From positions 186,001 to 250,000 of the forward strand of contig DBMP01000025.1 in the NCBI GenBank assembly GCA_002298145.1: a DNA stretch of 64,000 bases, read 5' to 3'. The notes under the pieces are model-generated. The model searched no databases, had not been told where the DNA came from, and saw only the letters and a list, made by a program, of their open reading frames with translations. Both the position numbers and the translations under genes were made by a program. This DNA comes from Spartobacteria bacterium UBA695. Lineage in GTDB: Bacteria; Verrucomicrobiota; Verrucomicrobiia; Chthoniobacterales; Chthoniobacteraceae. This document shows, piece by piece, positions 1 to 9,254 of this stretch (the first letter of the stretch is position 1; each line of letters opens with the position of its first letter).

Positions 1-1
1 T

Positions 2-835
2 GTGGAAACTTCGACACATCAGGTTGAGGTTAAGGTCAACCCCAGCATCCCTGAAAAGCCGCTCCTGCTTCAGAACGGCCTTTCCTCCCCGATTACGCGC
101 CTCTCGCTGCTGACGGGCCTTGGGATTCGGGTCGAGGGCCTGTCCGACGCCGCACCCCGCGCTCCTTACCGTCCCAATATGAGCGTGTTGCCCGACGGAG
201 GGGTCCAAATTATATCGGGTGAAATGGCACAGAAATTCTCCGAATCCGCACCCTCGGCAAACAGCCATAATATGGTTGCCCAGTTGCGGGCAAAAGGCAT
301 TCTTAACCCGAGCAACATCACCGATCCAGAGAAGGGGATTTACCAAAGCGATACCGGACAAATTCTTCTCAATGAAAACGCCAGGCAGATCACCGTTACA
401 ACCTCGCGAAGTCAGGGCGTCGCTCTCGCATCCGCAGGCATGAAGGCGGAATTGCCAGGGTTTTCAGTGCAAAATCATGGGGCGCCGGTCACAGTATTCC
501 TGGGCTCACTTACGCCGAAACCGCTGGTGGAAAGCAACCGGCTTCTCCTTATCGCCGCGACCGATGCCCTCAACAGCGGCATGACTTTCAACGACGAGCA
601 ACGGCACAAGCTCATCGCGCCAGGTTCCCTACCCATTCTTTTGCGCGTGGCGCGACTGGATGGGTTCATCCCTCACCACAAGCCAGGCGAACTGAAAATG
701 TGGGCGCTTGGATATAGTGGACGGCGGATGGAGGAGATCCCCCTTCAGGCCAAAGCGGACGGGGTTTCGTTTTCCATCGATACGGGCAAACTCCAGAATG
801 GGCCAACGCCATTCTTCGAGCTGGATCAGAAGTGA
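2..835 (+). CDS. C-terminal part of a large glycoside-hydrolase-like protein (5' truncated)
   Basis: The reading frame is open from the window edge, so the beginning is probably missing and the GTG at position 2 is unlikely to be the true start. The visible 277 residues contain a stretch of the type IYQSDTGQILLNE followed by ITVTTSRSQGVALA. This resembles the C-terminal region of large secreted glycoside hydrolases of Verrucomicrobiota and Planctomycetes, where 'SDTGE...TPR-aG' segments precede a small beta-rich domain. No catalytic domain is visible here, so the substrate cannot be read. It is followed on the same strand by a dehydrogenase and lies in the low-GC carbohydrate-use region. The family assignment rests on pattern memory and is moderate at best. 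Confidence 0.45.
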   Translation: METSTHQVEVKVNPSIPEKPLLLQNGLSSPITRLSLLTGLGIRVEGLSDAAPRAPYRPNMSVLPDGGVQIISGEMAQKFSESAPSANSHNMVAQLRAKGILNPSNITDPEKGIYQSDTGQILLNENARQITVTTSRSQGVALASAGMKAELPGFSVQNHGAPVTVFLGSLTPKPLVESNRLLLIAATDALNSGMTFNDEQRHKLIAPGSLPILLRVARLDGFIPHHKPGELKMWALGYSGRRMEEIPLQAKADGVSFSIDTGKLQNGPTPFFELDQK

Positions 836-865
836 AGGCTTTACCAGGAATAGAATAGGCGACTT

Positions 866-1051
866 TTGTTCGAGAGCGTTCTTTTATCGTTTCTCATTTG
901 GGCGTTCATTGCCGCCGGTACTGTAAGCGGCCTACCGGCGAACGTTCCGCTCGATTTCAGATCACATGATGTTCGAAAGATCCCGCAGGAGAGGGCGGCT
1001 TCGTTTTCCGCCGATGACTTTCAACTTCTTACAGCAATCAACAAACCATGA
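866..1051 (+). CDS. possible small secreted/membrane peptide, uncertain
   Basis: A 61-codon frame that would begin with TTG. It has a hydrophobic N-terminus (VLLSFLIWAFIAAG) like a signal peptide or single membrane segment and a short polar tail. Its TGA overlaps the ATG of the following dehydrogenase in an ATGA arrangement, which is what translational coupling looks like. Against it: a weak start codon, no clear ribosome-binding site and no recognisable family. It may equally be the 5' remnant of a larger exported protein left after a deletion, since it fills the gap between two real genes. Confidence 0.25.
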   Translation: MFESVLLSFLIWAFIAAGTVSGLPANVPLDFRSHDVRKIPQERAASFSADDFQLLTAINKP

Positions 1052-2088
1052 TACCTATGATGAACAATAAACGCCCTCTTATTCTATTCGATCCCCATCC
1101 GCGCCCGATAGACCTCTTGTTCGATACGGCGACAAAGTCGCGTTTGGAAAGCATCGGCGAGGTCCTTTGGCATGAGGGATCTCCTGCGCCAGCTGAGTAT
1201 ATTGACCGTTATTTGCCAGAAACGGCGATCCTTATCGGCCAGACTCCGATGCCCAAGGAACGCCTGGATCGGGCACCTAAGCTGAAAGCCATATTCAATG
1301 TGGAAAGCAACTTTCTTCCGAACATCGATTATCAAGAGTGCCACCGGCGAGGGATTCACGTGCTGGGCACGGGGCCGGTCTTTGCAAAGCCGGTCGCAGA
1401 AATGTCTCTCGCTTTGGCCCTATCCTGCGCACGGCGCATCCATGAAGCCGACGCCGCAATCCGCGTTGGCAAGGAGACGCTTTATGGCGAAGGTGACAAT
1501 TACGATTCCATTCTGCTATCGGGACGAACACTCGCTATTGTTGGCTGTGGAAACGTGGGGCGCGCCCTCCTGCCGTTATTGAGGCCATTCGGGGGCCAAA
1601 TTCTTGTGTGTGATCCCTGGATTCACCCGAGTGTTCTGCGGGAAACGGGCGTGACGCCTGCAACGCTAGATGAATGTTTTGAAAAATCGGCGGCGGTTTT
1701 CCTGCTGGCCGCAGTGACAGTGGAGAATACAGGTGGAATCGGGCGCCACTATTTTGATAAAATGAAAAAGGGCAGCATTGTAGTGCTGGTCAGCCGGGCG
1801 GGAGTCGTCGACTTTGACGATTTGCTTGATGCGGCGGCTTCTGGGCATATCCGGGTGGCTATTGACGTGTGGCCTGAGGAACCCATCCCTGAAGATCATC
1901 GTGCCCGCCGAACCCCGAACACCCTATTGCAGGCTCATCGCGCCGGAAATATTTCGGAGGTTTGGCCATGGATGGGACAGATCGTAGTAGATGACTTGGA
2001 GCAAATTTTGAAAGGTCTACCTCCCCAACGGTGTCAACGAGCCCAATGGGAGACGGTGGCCAAACTAAGGAGCAAGCCGATATCTTAA
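1048..2088 (+). CDS. D-isomer-specific 2-hydroxyacid dehydrogenase (NAD-dependent)
   Basis: A 346-residue protein of the D-2-hydroxyacid dehydrogenase family (phosphoglycerate, glycerate and hydroxypyruvate dehydrogenases). The NAD-binding Rossmann motif IVGCGNVGRALLPLL is near residue 160. The conserved Arg of VSRAGVVD, the Glu of DVWPEEP and the catalytic His of LLQAHRAGN follow in the expected order. The N-terminal substrate domain is intact and the length is normal. It has no signal peptide and should be cytoplasmic. Such enzymes often sit in carbohydrate-use loci of this phylum, but the substrate cannot be told from sequence. An ISL3 transposase remnant starts about 90 bases downstream. 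Confidence 0.85.
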   Translation: MIPMMNNKRPLILFDPHPRPIDLLFDTATKSRLESIGEVLWHEGSPAPAEYIDRYLPETAILIGQTPMPKERLDRAPKLKAIFNVESNFLPNIDYQECHRRGIHVLGTGPVFAKPVAEMSLALALSCARRIHEADAAIRVGKETLYGEGDNYDSILLSGRTLAIVGCGNVGRALLPLLRPFGGQILVCDPWIHPSVLRETGVTPATLDECFEKSAAVFLLAAVTVENTGGIGRHYFDKMKKGSIVVLVSRAGVVDFDDLLDAAASGHIRVAIDVWPEEPIPEDHRARRTPNTLLQAHRAGNISEVWPWMGQIVVDDLEQILKGLPPQRCQRAQWETVAKLRSKPIS

Positions 2089-2181
2089 CAGCCTGTTGAA
2101 ATATAGGCATGACCCGCCGGTTCCGTCCGTTGATCGATAAGCACGTGGAATTTTCGCCGACTTTCTTGTTCACTCCCCCCT

Positions 2182-2433
2182 TTGCGAGCCTACGTCCGAT
2201 ACAGCCTATCCCTGGCTCGACTCGTCTGCGGACTGAGCCGCTTGATGCCTTTGATTGACGTGGCCGCGCTGACCCATCTGGGCTGGGACACGGTAAAGCA
2301 GATCGTCAAAGCAGACCTCGCGGTGCGTTACAAAGACATCTCGCTCAAGAAGGTAAAACGCATCGCCATCGACGAAATCCACATCGGCGCGAAGGCCAAG
2401 TTCTACATAATAGCGAGTTCCGAAAGCTCATGA
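2182..2433 (+). pseudogene. ISL3-family transposase remnant
   Basis: An 83-codon fragment. It has the helix-turn-helix part of ISL3 transposases (DVAALTHLGWDTVKQIVK) followed by the first catalytic segment, VKRIAIDEIHIGAKAKFY, where the first Asp of the DDE triad sits in IDEI. After about 10 more residues the frame ends. The zinc-binding N-terminus and the remaining catalytic Asp and Glu are missing, so it cannot be active. No clear terminal inverted repeats were found around it. It marks the left side of the low-GC accessory segment. Confidence 0.75.
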
Positions 2434-2469
2434 GCAAAATCGAATCGCCGATTTAAGTTCCTCTGCTCA

Positions 2470-3135
2470 CTACGGCCTATAGGATCTGGCTCGTCCTGTG
2501 ACCGGCTCTATTTGCACAGTGCAGTAGTTGGCAGGGATGCCCGCACCGGCAATTACCAAGCCGTGATCTGCACAGATCGTCACATACCAATTGCCTAGAG
2601 GTGGATCGACCGGTGAAAGCGTGGTTCCTCCCGTCGAACGGAACATAAAGCTGACGTAGGGAGTGGCCTGTGCTGATGGTAAATTCTCGATTCCTGACAC
2701 CAGTCCAATGCGGCTGCCATTGCCCACATCCAAAAGGGTCGAGAGGAGATTCCCTGAGCTGTCTTTAGCCGTGGTCATAATGATGGAATCGGGAAAGTAT
2801 TTGACCGCGCTCAGGGCTCGCTTTGATAAGCTGTCATTGGTGGCGGCGAATAACCGCAACGCACGGTATCGAAGGTCCGATCCGCCACTTTTCGACGGAA
2901 GTTGATAAAACCGGACTTCGACATCCATATTTTGAGCAAGGGCCAATTGGTGAGCGTAATTGAGCTCATCGTTAACCAAGGATGCCGATTTGTTAATCTT
3001 CGAAGCCATCAAAAGCGGCCCAACCGCAGGAACGGCAAATACAAGCAGCCCTCCCATAATCGCACAAACGACCAGTAGCTCAAGAAGCGTAAATCCGGCT
3101 CGCCAGGAGTTGCAATCAGTGGATATCGGCTTCAT
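2470..3135 (-). CDS. Verru_Chthon cassette protein D-like; GspH-type prepilin
   Basis: A 221-residue prepilin-like protein. A short basic leader ends at Gly14, followed by the class III signal sequence FTLLELLVV with Glu at +5 (residue 19) and a hydrophobic helix. A beta-rich C-terminal domain follows. The stretch ASLVNDELNYAHQLALAQN after the helix is typical of GspH/FimT minor pseudopilins. It is the last gene of a four-gene minus-strand cassette. Its ATG overlaps the TGA of the large protein A gene (ATGA), indicating translational coupling. The set matches the Verru_Chthon cassette known from Chthoniobacter and Verrucomicrobium. It should be processed by a prepilin peptidase encoded elsewhere and act at the inner membrane or periplasm. 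Confidence 0.82.
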   Translation of the reverse strand: MKPISTDCNSWRAGFTLLELLVVCAIMGGLLVFAVPAVGPLLMASKINKSASLVNDELNYAHQLALAQNMDVEVRFYQLPSKSGGSDLRYRALRLFAATNDSLSKRALSAVKYFPDSIIMTTAKDSSGNLLSTLLDVGNGSRIGLVSGIENLPSAQATPYVSFMFRSTGGTTLSPVDPPLGNWYVTICADHGLVIAGAGIPANYCTVQIEPVTGRARSYRP

Positions 3136-6100
3136 GGCGCGAATCGCTTGCTGTTGATGATGCGAAACTTGTATGGCCCCACCATGGCATCCGAATCATT
3201 TTCGTTGGCGGGTGTCTTCCCATCGAGATGCACCAGCGTATCGGAATCCGGGGCGACATAGCGTTCCACAACAAAAGATCCTCGAAACTCAGCGGTGATC
3301 TGATCCCGTCCGCTCACGAATATATCGGCTTCTGTATTGACCGTCTTTTTCAGCGTTTGTGCGATCACATGAACTGTAAACGTATTCGTTTTGGTTGTCA
3401 GCCTGGGGTAGATATGCCCGTAGGGCTGCTCGCGCACATTGTCCCCGGTCAAGCGATAACCTTTGGTCATGTCCGTCGGCGACCACCAACTATCCATTGT
3501 ACTATACGTCGGATTACCGGGAGCCCCCGTTGTTGTATTAACGAGCGTTTTCGGAACCAGATAGATATCGCAAATTTCTGATGCGGATCGGAAAATATCG
3601 GGAGAATTTCCAACCCCAAATTTTGCGGGATTAAATCGTCTCTCGAATCCCTCGAGCGTTCCGTCTGCCTCATTTAAGTTCAGCGTGTAACGATAGTCCC
3701 TGTTCTGTCCGTTCGTGCTGACTAGTTTATAAGTGCTTCCGCTGGATGTTGGGATCGCGGTAATGTTGGTCGCTTTTAGTGTCGCCCGCACGGCGGTGTC
3801 TCGGGTAAGGTATGTAAAGGGAACCAATTGATAATTCATATTGACCTTCCCCGCGGTCGAGAACGGTTCACTAATCGCGTAGGGTTCCACGATCGGCATG
3901 GTAAAAAAGTCCAGAAAAGCATGATCCGGAGGCAGTCGATAAGGCGGACCACTAGCTCCAATCGGGGTTCCAAATCCAGGATGGGTGGCTCCTCCCAGAG
4001 GATTTTTACAGAATAGAAGGGTCTGCCAAGGTTTTGATTTGAGCGATCCGGATGAATTGGAATCACTCGGATCAATCCCCGTCGGCAACGACCCGAATGC
4101 AACAGCCGAGGCAATTTGACGATTGGGAGAGAACGAGGCGCCGCTTTCCACAATGCCTGCACCATCCACAATCCCTCCGCTGCTATAATATAGAGGCAGA
4201 TTGCCATTACGAGTCGGCGAGTTGGAATCGCATTGGTCCGGGATATTGATAAAGGGACCGTCTACAAGCCAGCCAATGCCATTGTCCCAATCGCCGAGAG
4301 TTATGCCATCCGACTGATAGGCACCATTGAGGCCTCGCGGTACAACCGGTGCCTTCTGCCGCCGTAAATTATCCCAGCGATAGGAATTTGGGTATTCGAC
4401 TCCGGTACTCGATGGAATCAGCTTGCCGCGTTTGTCATTCGCGGCTCCGGTTCCGGCATAATATCCATTTTGAGCGCTGGTATCTAGAATGTTTCCAGAC
4501 GAATCGGCCATTCCATCAACACACAAACCATGGATCAATCGATCCGTTCCTGAATATAGCAAGCCATCAGAAGAAGGGGTGTCTTTTGATCCATGTCCTT
4601 CAAAGAAATCCGAAGGGACATCCGTCAAACCAGCCAATAACCTGTAATCTCCGTGAGCGACCCCACCATACCGGGCTTCCACGCTTCGAACGATGTCTCC
4701 TACAAATGGCGCCTTGTTTGCGGTAACGATCAACGGTAACGGTTGCTGCGCATTAAACTCAGCAAGGCCATACCGGGAGCCAGTGCTACTAGTGACCAGG
4801 TAGTTCAGCCGGTTGTTGAAATCGGTAAACTGATTGCAGTACCGATTGGATAGGTCGATGCGAGTCGTCCCCGAAGCGATGCTCCTTATTCCGAGGGAAG
4901 GCACCGGCAAATTCGTATGTCTGGGAAAGGACATGTGAATCGTCTGAATTGGCGTACTGGCCGCCAGGGCGGCGCCCCCTCCATTATAGATCTGGATTGA
5001 GATGTCCCCGCCTGAAAAATTGAATGTTGATCCAGATACCTGAAACGAGCCATAAAGCGGATAATATTGAGCATCCGGATTATTGGGATTGGTCATCCCT
5101 AATATTTTTGGCATTCGAGGCGGCTGCTGTAATGCCGGTTCCAGGCCCGTCAATGCCGTGCAATTGATCATCGAATCAATCGAAGAGACCATATTCACGC
5201 ATTGATTCGCAAAGCCAATTCCAGATCCATTTGCCTGAAGACTATCGAGTCCATTTACGACGTATCGCACATGCGACGTCCATGGAGGAGGGCCTGGGGA
5301 GACATTGAACGGTTGCAGGATCAATACAGCCCCGATATTTTGAAGAGGGGCTGTTTCCGAGGATAGTGTATAGTTGGTGCCGGTGAGCAAAATAGAAGCG
5401 TTTCCTGCGCCGCCAAATTGCCGGGGAAAGGTGCTCCAATCTGGAAAATTCGGAATGACATAATTATTTAATATCGTTCCTGAGGTAAATGTAGTCCCGT
5501 TGTAGGTACCGGTCTTAATCATTCCGTTGGGCGGAACCGTACCGCTAATCGCCAATTTGTCTTTATTGTAAAAGATGAGGGCTGCCTGGACAATGGTTGA
5601 AAACCGGCCAAACCCTTTGGTGGTCGCGGAAAGAGAGTTGCCGTCCGGGAGAGTGGTTCCTTTGGGCAATACAATCGGAACAACTTGACTTTGCCCAGTG
5701 GTGAAGCCTTTGGGATCGAACGGAGCATAATAATACGGCACCGATGGTTCCCCGGTATTGATGGTATTGACGCTGCTTCGGATAAAATCGAAGATTTCTG
5801 TGAGGATTTGGTCCCGTGTATTGGGATATTTGTCCGCTAAACTCCCGCCCAATCCTGGTATTGGATCCGCTGTAAGGTGCCGCAAATAAGTATAGAGCTC
5901 TTGATTTCTTGGAATTAGGTTCCAGTCATCAATGGAGCTCTGGCTGCTCGGAGAGTTGCTGCTGCCTGTAGCGTAGCTGTAAAAGCTATTATAGCGTTGG
6001 AAGTAATAGGGCGTCTTGCCGATGGTTGAGCAAAAAGCAATCAGCTTGTCTTTACTGTTTCTATCCCGCGCATTGATGGGGTCCGAAACGTTGCCCGTGT

Positions 6101-7427
6101 TCGCCTGCAATGGCCACAACGTGATACGAGGCTTGTTGAAAATGTTGACTTCAGGAGCTCTGCTGGAAGTCGTTAGAAAGAAGCGTGCTTTATCGATGTC
6201 GTCCTGCGTGAATATGCCCGCATTGGTGGGATTGCTCTGCCGGGTTCCGGACATCACAGAAGTTGCGCTGAACACCAGTTCATCCACGGACGCAAAAAGA
6301 CGATCCGTATCGGGAATGATCGCGAACGAAGATCCGGTGATGGTAATAGTCCCCCCTTTACTTCCTCCACCCACGACTCTTGGGATAATGGAATAGATCG
6401 TTTCGTTATTCGGCACACTACCACCAAGGGATGGAAATATAGTGCTTAAGCATGTCATGGCGGGATGTCCGGGATAACGCTGGAATTCATTTTGTACCGG
6501 CATTGATACCGCCAGCGACAGATCGTAGGAATCACTACCGTTCACCATTGATGTGCCCGTTGCATTGACGGTCCACGGCCTGTCCCAAAAGGTTCCTTCC
6601 GATGACGTATTGATATTAACCTTGCACGTCTCGTCATCGGTCCAGAATGCAATCCGCCCCACCACGGTGTTCTTGGTTCCATCGGGCAGAATTGTACCAA
6701 CACCCGAGATTGCTTTCGTTGATTGGTTTATCGAGGCGATGGAGCCATCCTTAAGAACGTAGAGCCATCGAACGGGCATTGGGATGGGATTTTGCTGACG
6801 TGCGGTTGTCGCGGTAATCCCTGTTGTTGTATTTAAAAAGCAGCCTTCAATCGGGATATTCGTTCCAGATAGTGAAGTGGATTGATTTCCAAATGAGGCA
6901 CCGACAGCCCTGGGATCGATGATGGGATAACATACTTTGGGCGTTATCCCTCGCATGACATAGGCCGGCTTATTGATATCAACGAAAAGATTGGTGCTGT
7001 CCGCGTCTGCCCAAGAATCGGGTATTTCGCTGCTTAAATTGCCCAGCGCATCATAGGAACCCTTAACCCGAAGGGTATCTGACGAATAAAGCTTATAGGC
7101 CATTACGGCCTTACCAGTGTTGTCGTAGGTCCGGATCATTCCAGGCTGTGAGGCCCAGGCCAATGGGTAGGAAGTCCCTGAGGTTGTGGCGTCTTGAATT
7201 TGCGAGATGACCAGGTTGACCGCCGTGTCAGCCAGAGTCCGGGCATCGCCTTCGCTAGCGTAGCTTTTTGAAGACTGCAACTCGGTCTTGACGCTACTAA
7301 AGAACGCCATCACCAAAATGGCAATCAGCGCCAACATTCCGAGGACAATCACGAGGGCTATGCCACGGGGCCTTGATTTACCGAACAAGCATTGTCTGAA
7401 TGGATGAGACGGAGTGACTATATGCAT
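3132..7427 (-). CDS. Verru_Chthon cassette protein A-like; very large GspK/PilX-type N-terminus
   Basis: A 1431-residue protein. I place the start at 7427, one base after the stop of protein C; an upstream extension would overlap that gene by over 200 bases. Residues 19-45 read RPRG, then IALVIVLGMLALIAILVMAF, like the GspK/PilX minor pilin signal. Gly precedes the cleavage site and the +5 position is Ile rather than Glu, as in GspK. A helix follows (SYASEGDARTLADTAVNLV), then about 1350 residues of Thr/Ser/Asn-rich, probably beta-structured sequence with no domain I recognise. Size and context fit Verru_Chthon cassette protein A. It probably caps a pseudopilus or forms a large cell-surface element; the function is unproven. 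Confidence 0.82.
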   Translation of the reverse strand: MHIVTPSHPFRQCLFGKSRPRGIALVIVLGMLALIAILVMAFFSSVKTELQSSKSYASEGDARTLADTAVNLVISQIQDATTSGTSYPLAWASQPGMIRTYDNTGKAVMAYKLYSSDTLRVKGSYDALGNLSSEIPDSWADADSTNLFVDINKPAYVMRGITPKVCYPIIDPRAVGASFGNQSTSLSGTNIPIEGCFLNTTTGITATTARQQNPIPMPVRWLYVLKDGSIASINQSTKAISGVGTILPDGTKNTVVGRIAFWTDDETCKVNINTSSEGTFWDRPWTVNATGTSMVNGSDSYDLSLAVSMPVQNEFQRYPGHPAMTCLSTIFPSLGGSVPNNETIYSIIPRVVGGGSKGGTITITGSSFAIIPDTDRLFASVDELVFSATSVMSGTRQSNPTNAGIFTQDDIDKARFFLTTSSRAPEVNIFNKPRITLWPLQANTGNVSDPINARDRNSKDKLIAFCSTIGKTPYYFQRYNSFYSYATGSSNSPSSQSSIDDWNLIPRNQELYTYLRHLTADPIPGLGGSLADKYPNTRDQILTEIFDFIRSSVNTINTGEPSVPYYYAPFDPKGFTTGQSQVVPIVLPKGTTLPDGNSLSATTKGFGRFSTIVQAALIFYNKDKLAISGTVPPNGMIKTGTYNGTTFTSGTILNNYVIPNFPDWSTFPRQFGGAGNASILLTGTNYTLSSETAPLQNIGAVLILQPFNVSPGPPPWTSHVRYVVNGLDSLQANGSGIGFANQCVNMVSSIDSMINCTALTGLEPALQQPPRMPKILGMTNPNNPDAQYYPLYGSFQVSGSTFNFSGGDISIQIYNGGGAALAASTPIQTIHMSFPRHTNLPVPSLGIRSIASGTTRIDLSNRYCNQFTDFNNRLNYLVTSSTGSRYGLAEFNAQQPLPLIVTANKAPFVGDIVRSVEARYGGVAHGDYRLLAGLTDVPSDFFEGHGSKDTPSSDGLLYSGTDRLIHGLCVDGMADSSGNILDTSAQNGYYAGTGAANDKRGKLIPSSTGVEYPNSYRWDNLRRQKAPVVPRGLNGAYQSDGITLGDWDNGIGWLVDGPFINIPDQCDSNSPTRNGNLPLYYSSGGIVDGAGIVESGASFSPNRQIASAVAFGSLPTGIDPSDSNSSGSLKSKPWQTLLFCKNPLGGATHPGFGTPIGASGPPYRLPPDHAFLDFFTMPIVEPYAISEPFSTAGKVNMNYQLVPFTYLTRDTAVRATLKATNITAIPTSSGSTYKLVSTNGQNRDYRYTLNLNEADGTLEGFERRFNPAKFGVGNSPDIFRSASEICDIYLVPKTLVNTTTGAPGNPTYSTMDSWWSPTDMTKGYRLTGDNVREQPYGHIYPRLTTKTNTFTVHVIAQTLKKTVNTEADIFVSGRDQITAEFRGSFVVERYVAPDSDTLVHLDGKTPANENDSDAMVGPYKFRIINSKRFAP

Positions 7428-7428
7428 C

Positions 7429-8643
7429 TTATTTACTACTCCATTTCGAATTGCGCATGATGATATCGGTACTGAAAACACGATATTTGAGGCGTGTCGT
7501 ATTCCCGGTAAGGTTGCCGGCTGCGGCGTTGCATATGTTTTCCACCTGGACAATATCGGTATCGAGCTTGGAGGCATCGGTGAACAAGGTGGTTTGTGTG
7601 AGGTCAATGCCTGTGGGCGGAGTGGTCCCGCTGGCCTGAATTCGAGCTGCCGATACTTCGTCAATCACAATCATGACTAGGCGCATGATTGGGGGGAGTT
7701 GAGCATGTCGCGAACCTGAAGCCGTTCCTCCGGTCATCGGAAATGCGATAAATTTGTCACCAGGAAACGAGGAAAACGATGGATCAAGGGTTGCATTGAG
7801 ATGAATCCGCGAATTGTAGTTGTAGTTCGGAGCAGCGGAAACTCCTGAACCGGCCCCATCGGGACTGTCCTCGCTTGCAGGCAATTTGGGCAACAATACT
7901 AGCGCGATGACGTTTTCCGCTATGATTCTAGACTGGGCTACGGCGTTCTTCACAAACCAATCGTTTTGCGCCGCAGTTCCCGTTGCGGCATAAATGCCCA
8001 ATAATTCCGTGGGCTGCGTCATCTCCATCAACCGGAAACGATACCGGGGGTGATAGCCTGGGGCGTTGGCAATATGCGGCGGCACGCTGGCTTTTGCGTC
8101 CTCAAATAGAAGGAAATAGCCGCACGCATTCAGCGCGTTGTCGAGGTCCTGATACGACGCATTTGCGGAATAGCCGCATGGAGCTTGGAAAAACACGGCA
8201 TGCGTTTGGGTCGTAATATGGGATGTGTTTCCGTCGCTTCCCTGCAACAAGAACGCAGCGACTTGTCCGGAGATAAAGTGAAGATCAGAGTAGCGATCGT
8301 AGGTGGAGGGGACAAATCCCGCGAGAGCAGAAAGCGCGGCGCTTCCGCTTAATCCCAAGGCCACGGTCGAGCGGGCTTGATTGTTGCTATTGTAATAGTC
8401 GTAGTACGGATTGAGCGTTGCCTGGCTGAGCTTACGGCTCATGGCTTCGAATCCGGCTCTCGCATCTTGGAAAGTTTGAATTTTTGCCGTGGAACTCCTC
8501 CATATTTGGCAGGTTTGATTGGTAATCTGAATGACAATGCCGGTAATGATGACCAGCAACACCATTGCCACCATCAATTCCGTCAAAGTGAACGCCGAGC
8601 AGCGTCGTTCCCTCGGACCAACCTGAGCATGCGACCTAGGCAT
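7429..8643 (-). CDS. Verru_Chthon cassette protein C-like; GspJ-type prepilin
   Basis: A 404-residue prepilin-like protein. The leader ends ...RRCSA (Ala17, rather than the usual Gly, at -1), followed by FTLTELMVAMVLLVI with Glu at +5 (residue 22). The helix continues into WRSSTAKIQTFQDARAGFE and a long C-terminal domain. This segment, with a helix ending in 'aR.gfe.m.r.lsqA', is the pattern of GspJ minor pseudopilins. It lies 18 bases after protein B and one base before protein A, so the four genes look like one transcript. Length fits cassette protein C. Confidence 0.82.
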   Translation of the reverse strand: MPRSHAQVGPRERRCSAFTLTELMVAMVLLVIITGIVIQITNQTCQIWRSSTAKIQTFQDARAGFEAMSRKLSQATLNPYYDYYNSNNQARSTVALGLSGSAALSALAGFVPSTYDRYSDLHFISGQVAAFLLQGSDGNTSHITTQTHAVFFQAPCGYSANASYQDLDNALNACGYFLLFEDAKASVPPHIANAPGYHPRYRFRLMEMTQPTELLGIYAATGTAAQNDWFVKNAVAQSRIIAENVIALVLLPKLPASEDSPDGAGSGVSAAPNYNYNSRIHLNATLDPSFSSFPGDKFIAFPMTGGTASGSRHAQLPPIMRLVMIVIDEVSAARIQASGTTPPTGIDLTQTTLFTDASKLDTDIVQVENICNAAAGNLTGNTTRLKYRVFSTDIIMRNSKWSSK

Positions 8644-8661
8644 CTTTTGAAACGCAGAGCC

Positions 8662-9216
8662 TCATCTGCCGTTGTCTGGAACCAGAAGAACAAATTTCTT
8701 GGAATCCGCATTCTTCAACAGATCCGTTTGCGTATGATTGGTTCGTCTGACGTATTTGTTCAAAATGCAGATCGTGACTTTCGCCAGTTTTTGCGTGGAT
8801 TGATTATCAGGAATAGCTGTATTCGTTGAAACATAATAGGCTGCCTCATAGGACGGATTGGCCGTAGCCGAAACGCGATTTCCCTGTTCGTCAAAATAGT
8901 AGGGATTGCTTATCGAATTGGTTGCCAGAGCCGTGAGGCTGGAGTAATCCGTTTGAAGCGACTCTGCCGTCAATTGTTGCACGATTTGCGACTGGACGGT
9001 CGCGTCGATTGCTTCGCGGGATAACCCGAGTCCAACCGGCAGCAGGCCAAATAGCGGAACAAAGGCAAAAGCGACCACCAGCAGGGCAATGGCGATTTCG
9101 ATCAAGGTGAATGCGGAATTCTTTCGGCGTTGTATTTTTATGCTCGATTGATTCGTTTCCCGAATAGCCCGAATATTTAGAATTCTTGTCATAAACATTG
9201 TTTGCTGATTAGGCAT
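8662..9216 (-). CDS. Verru_Chthon cassette protein B-like; GspI-type prepilin
   Basis: A 184-residue prepilin-like protein and first gene of the cassette. The basic leader is unusually long (35 residues, ending RRKNSA). Then comes FTLIEIAIALLVVAFAF with Glu at +5 (residue 40), like GspI pseudopilins. Ala instead of Gly precedes the predicted cleavage site, as in protein C. GGAGG stands directly before the ATG at 9216, closer than ideal, so a start at Met7 or Met9 is possible and would shorten the leader. It begins 38 bases after the stop of the fucosidase gene, so cassette and glycosidases may share a transcript. Confidence 0.8.
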   Translation of the reverse strand: MPNQQTMFMTRILNIRAIRETNQSSIKIQRRKNSAFTLIEIAIALLVVAFAFVPLFGLLPVGLGLSREAIDATVQSQIVQQLTAESLQTDYSSLTALATNSISNPYYFDEQGNRVSATANPSYEAAYYVSTNTAIPDNQSTQKLAKVTICILNKYVRRTNHTQTDLLKNADSKKFVLLVPDNGR

Positions 9217-9254
9217 TCCTCCAATGTTGTATTTGGTGTGCTATAGTTTTGACA

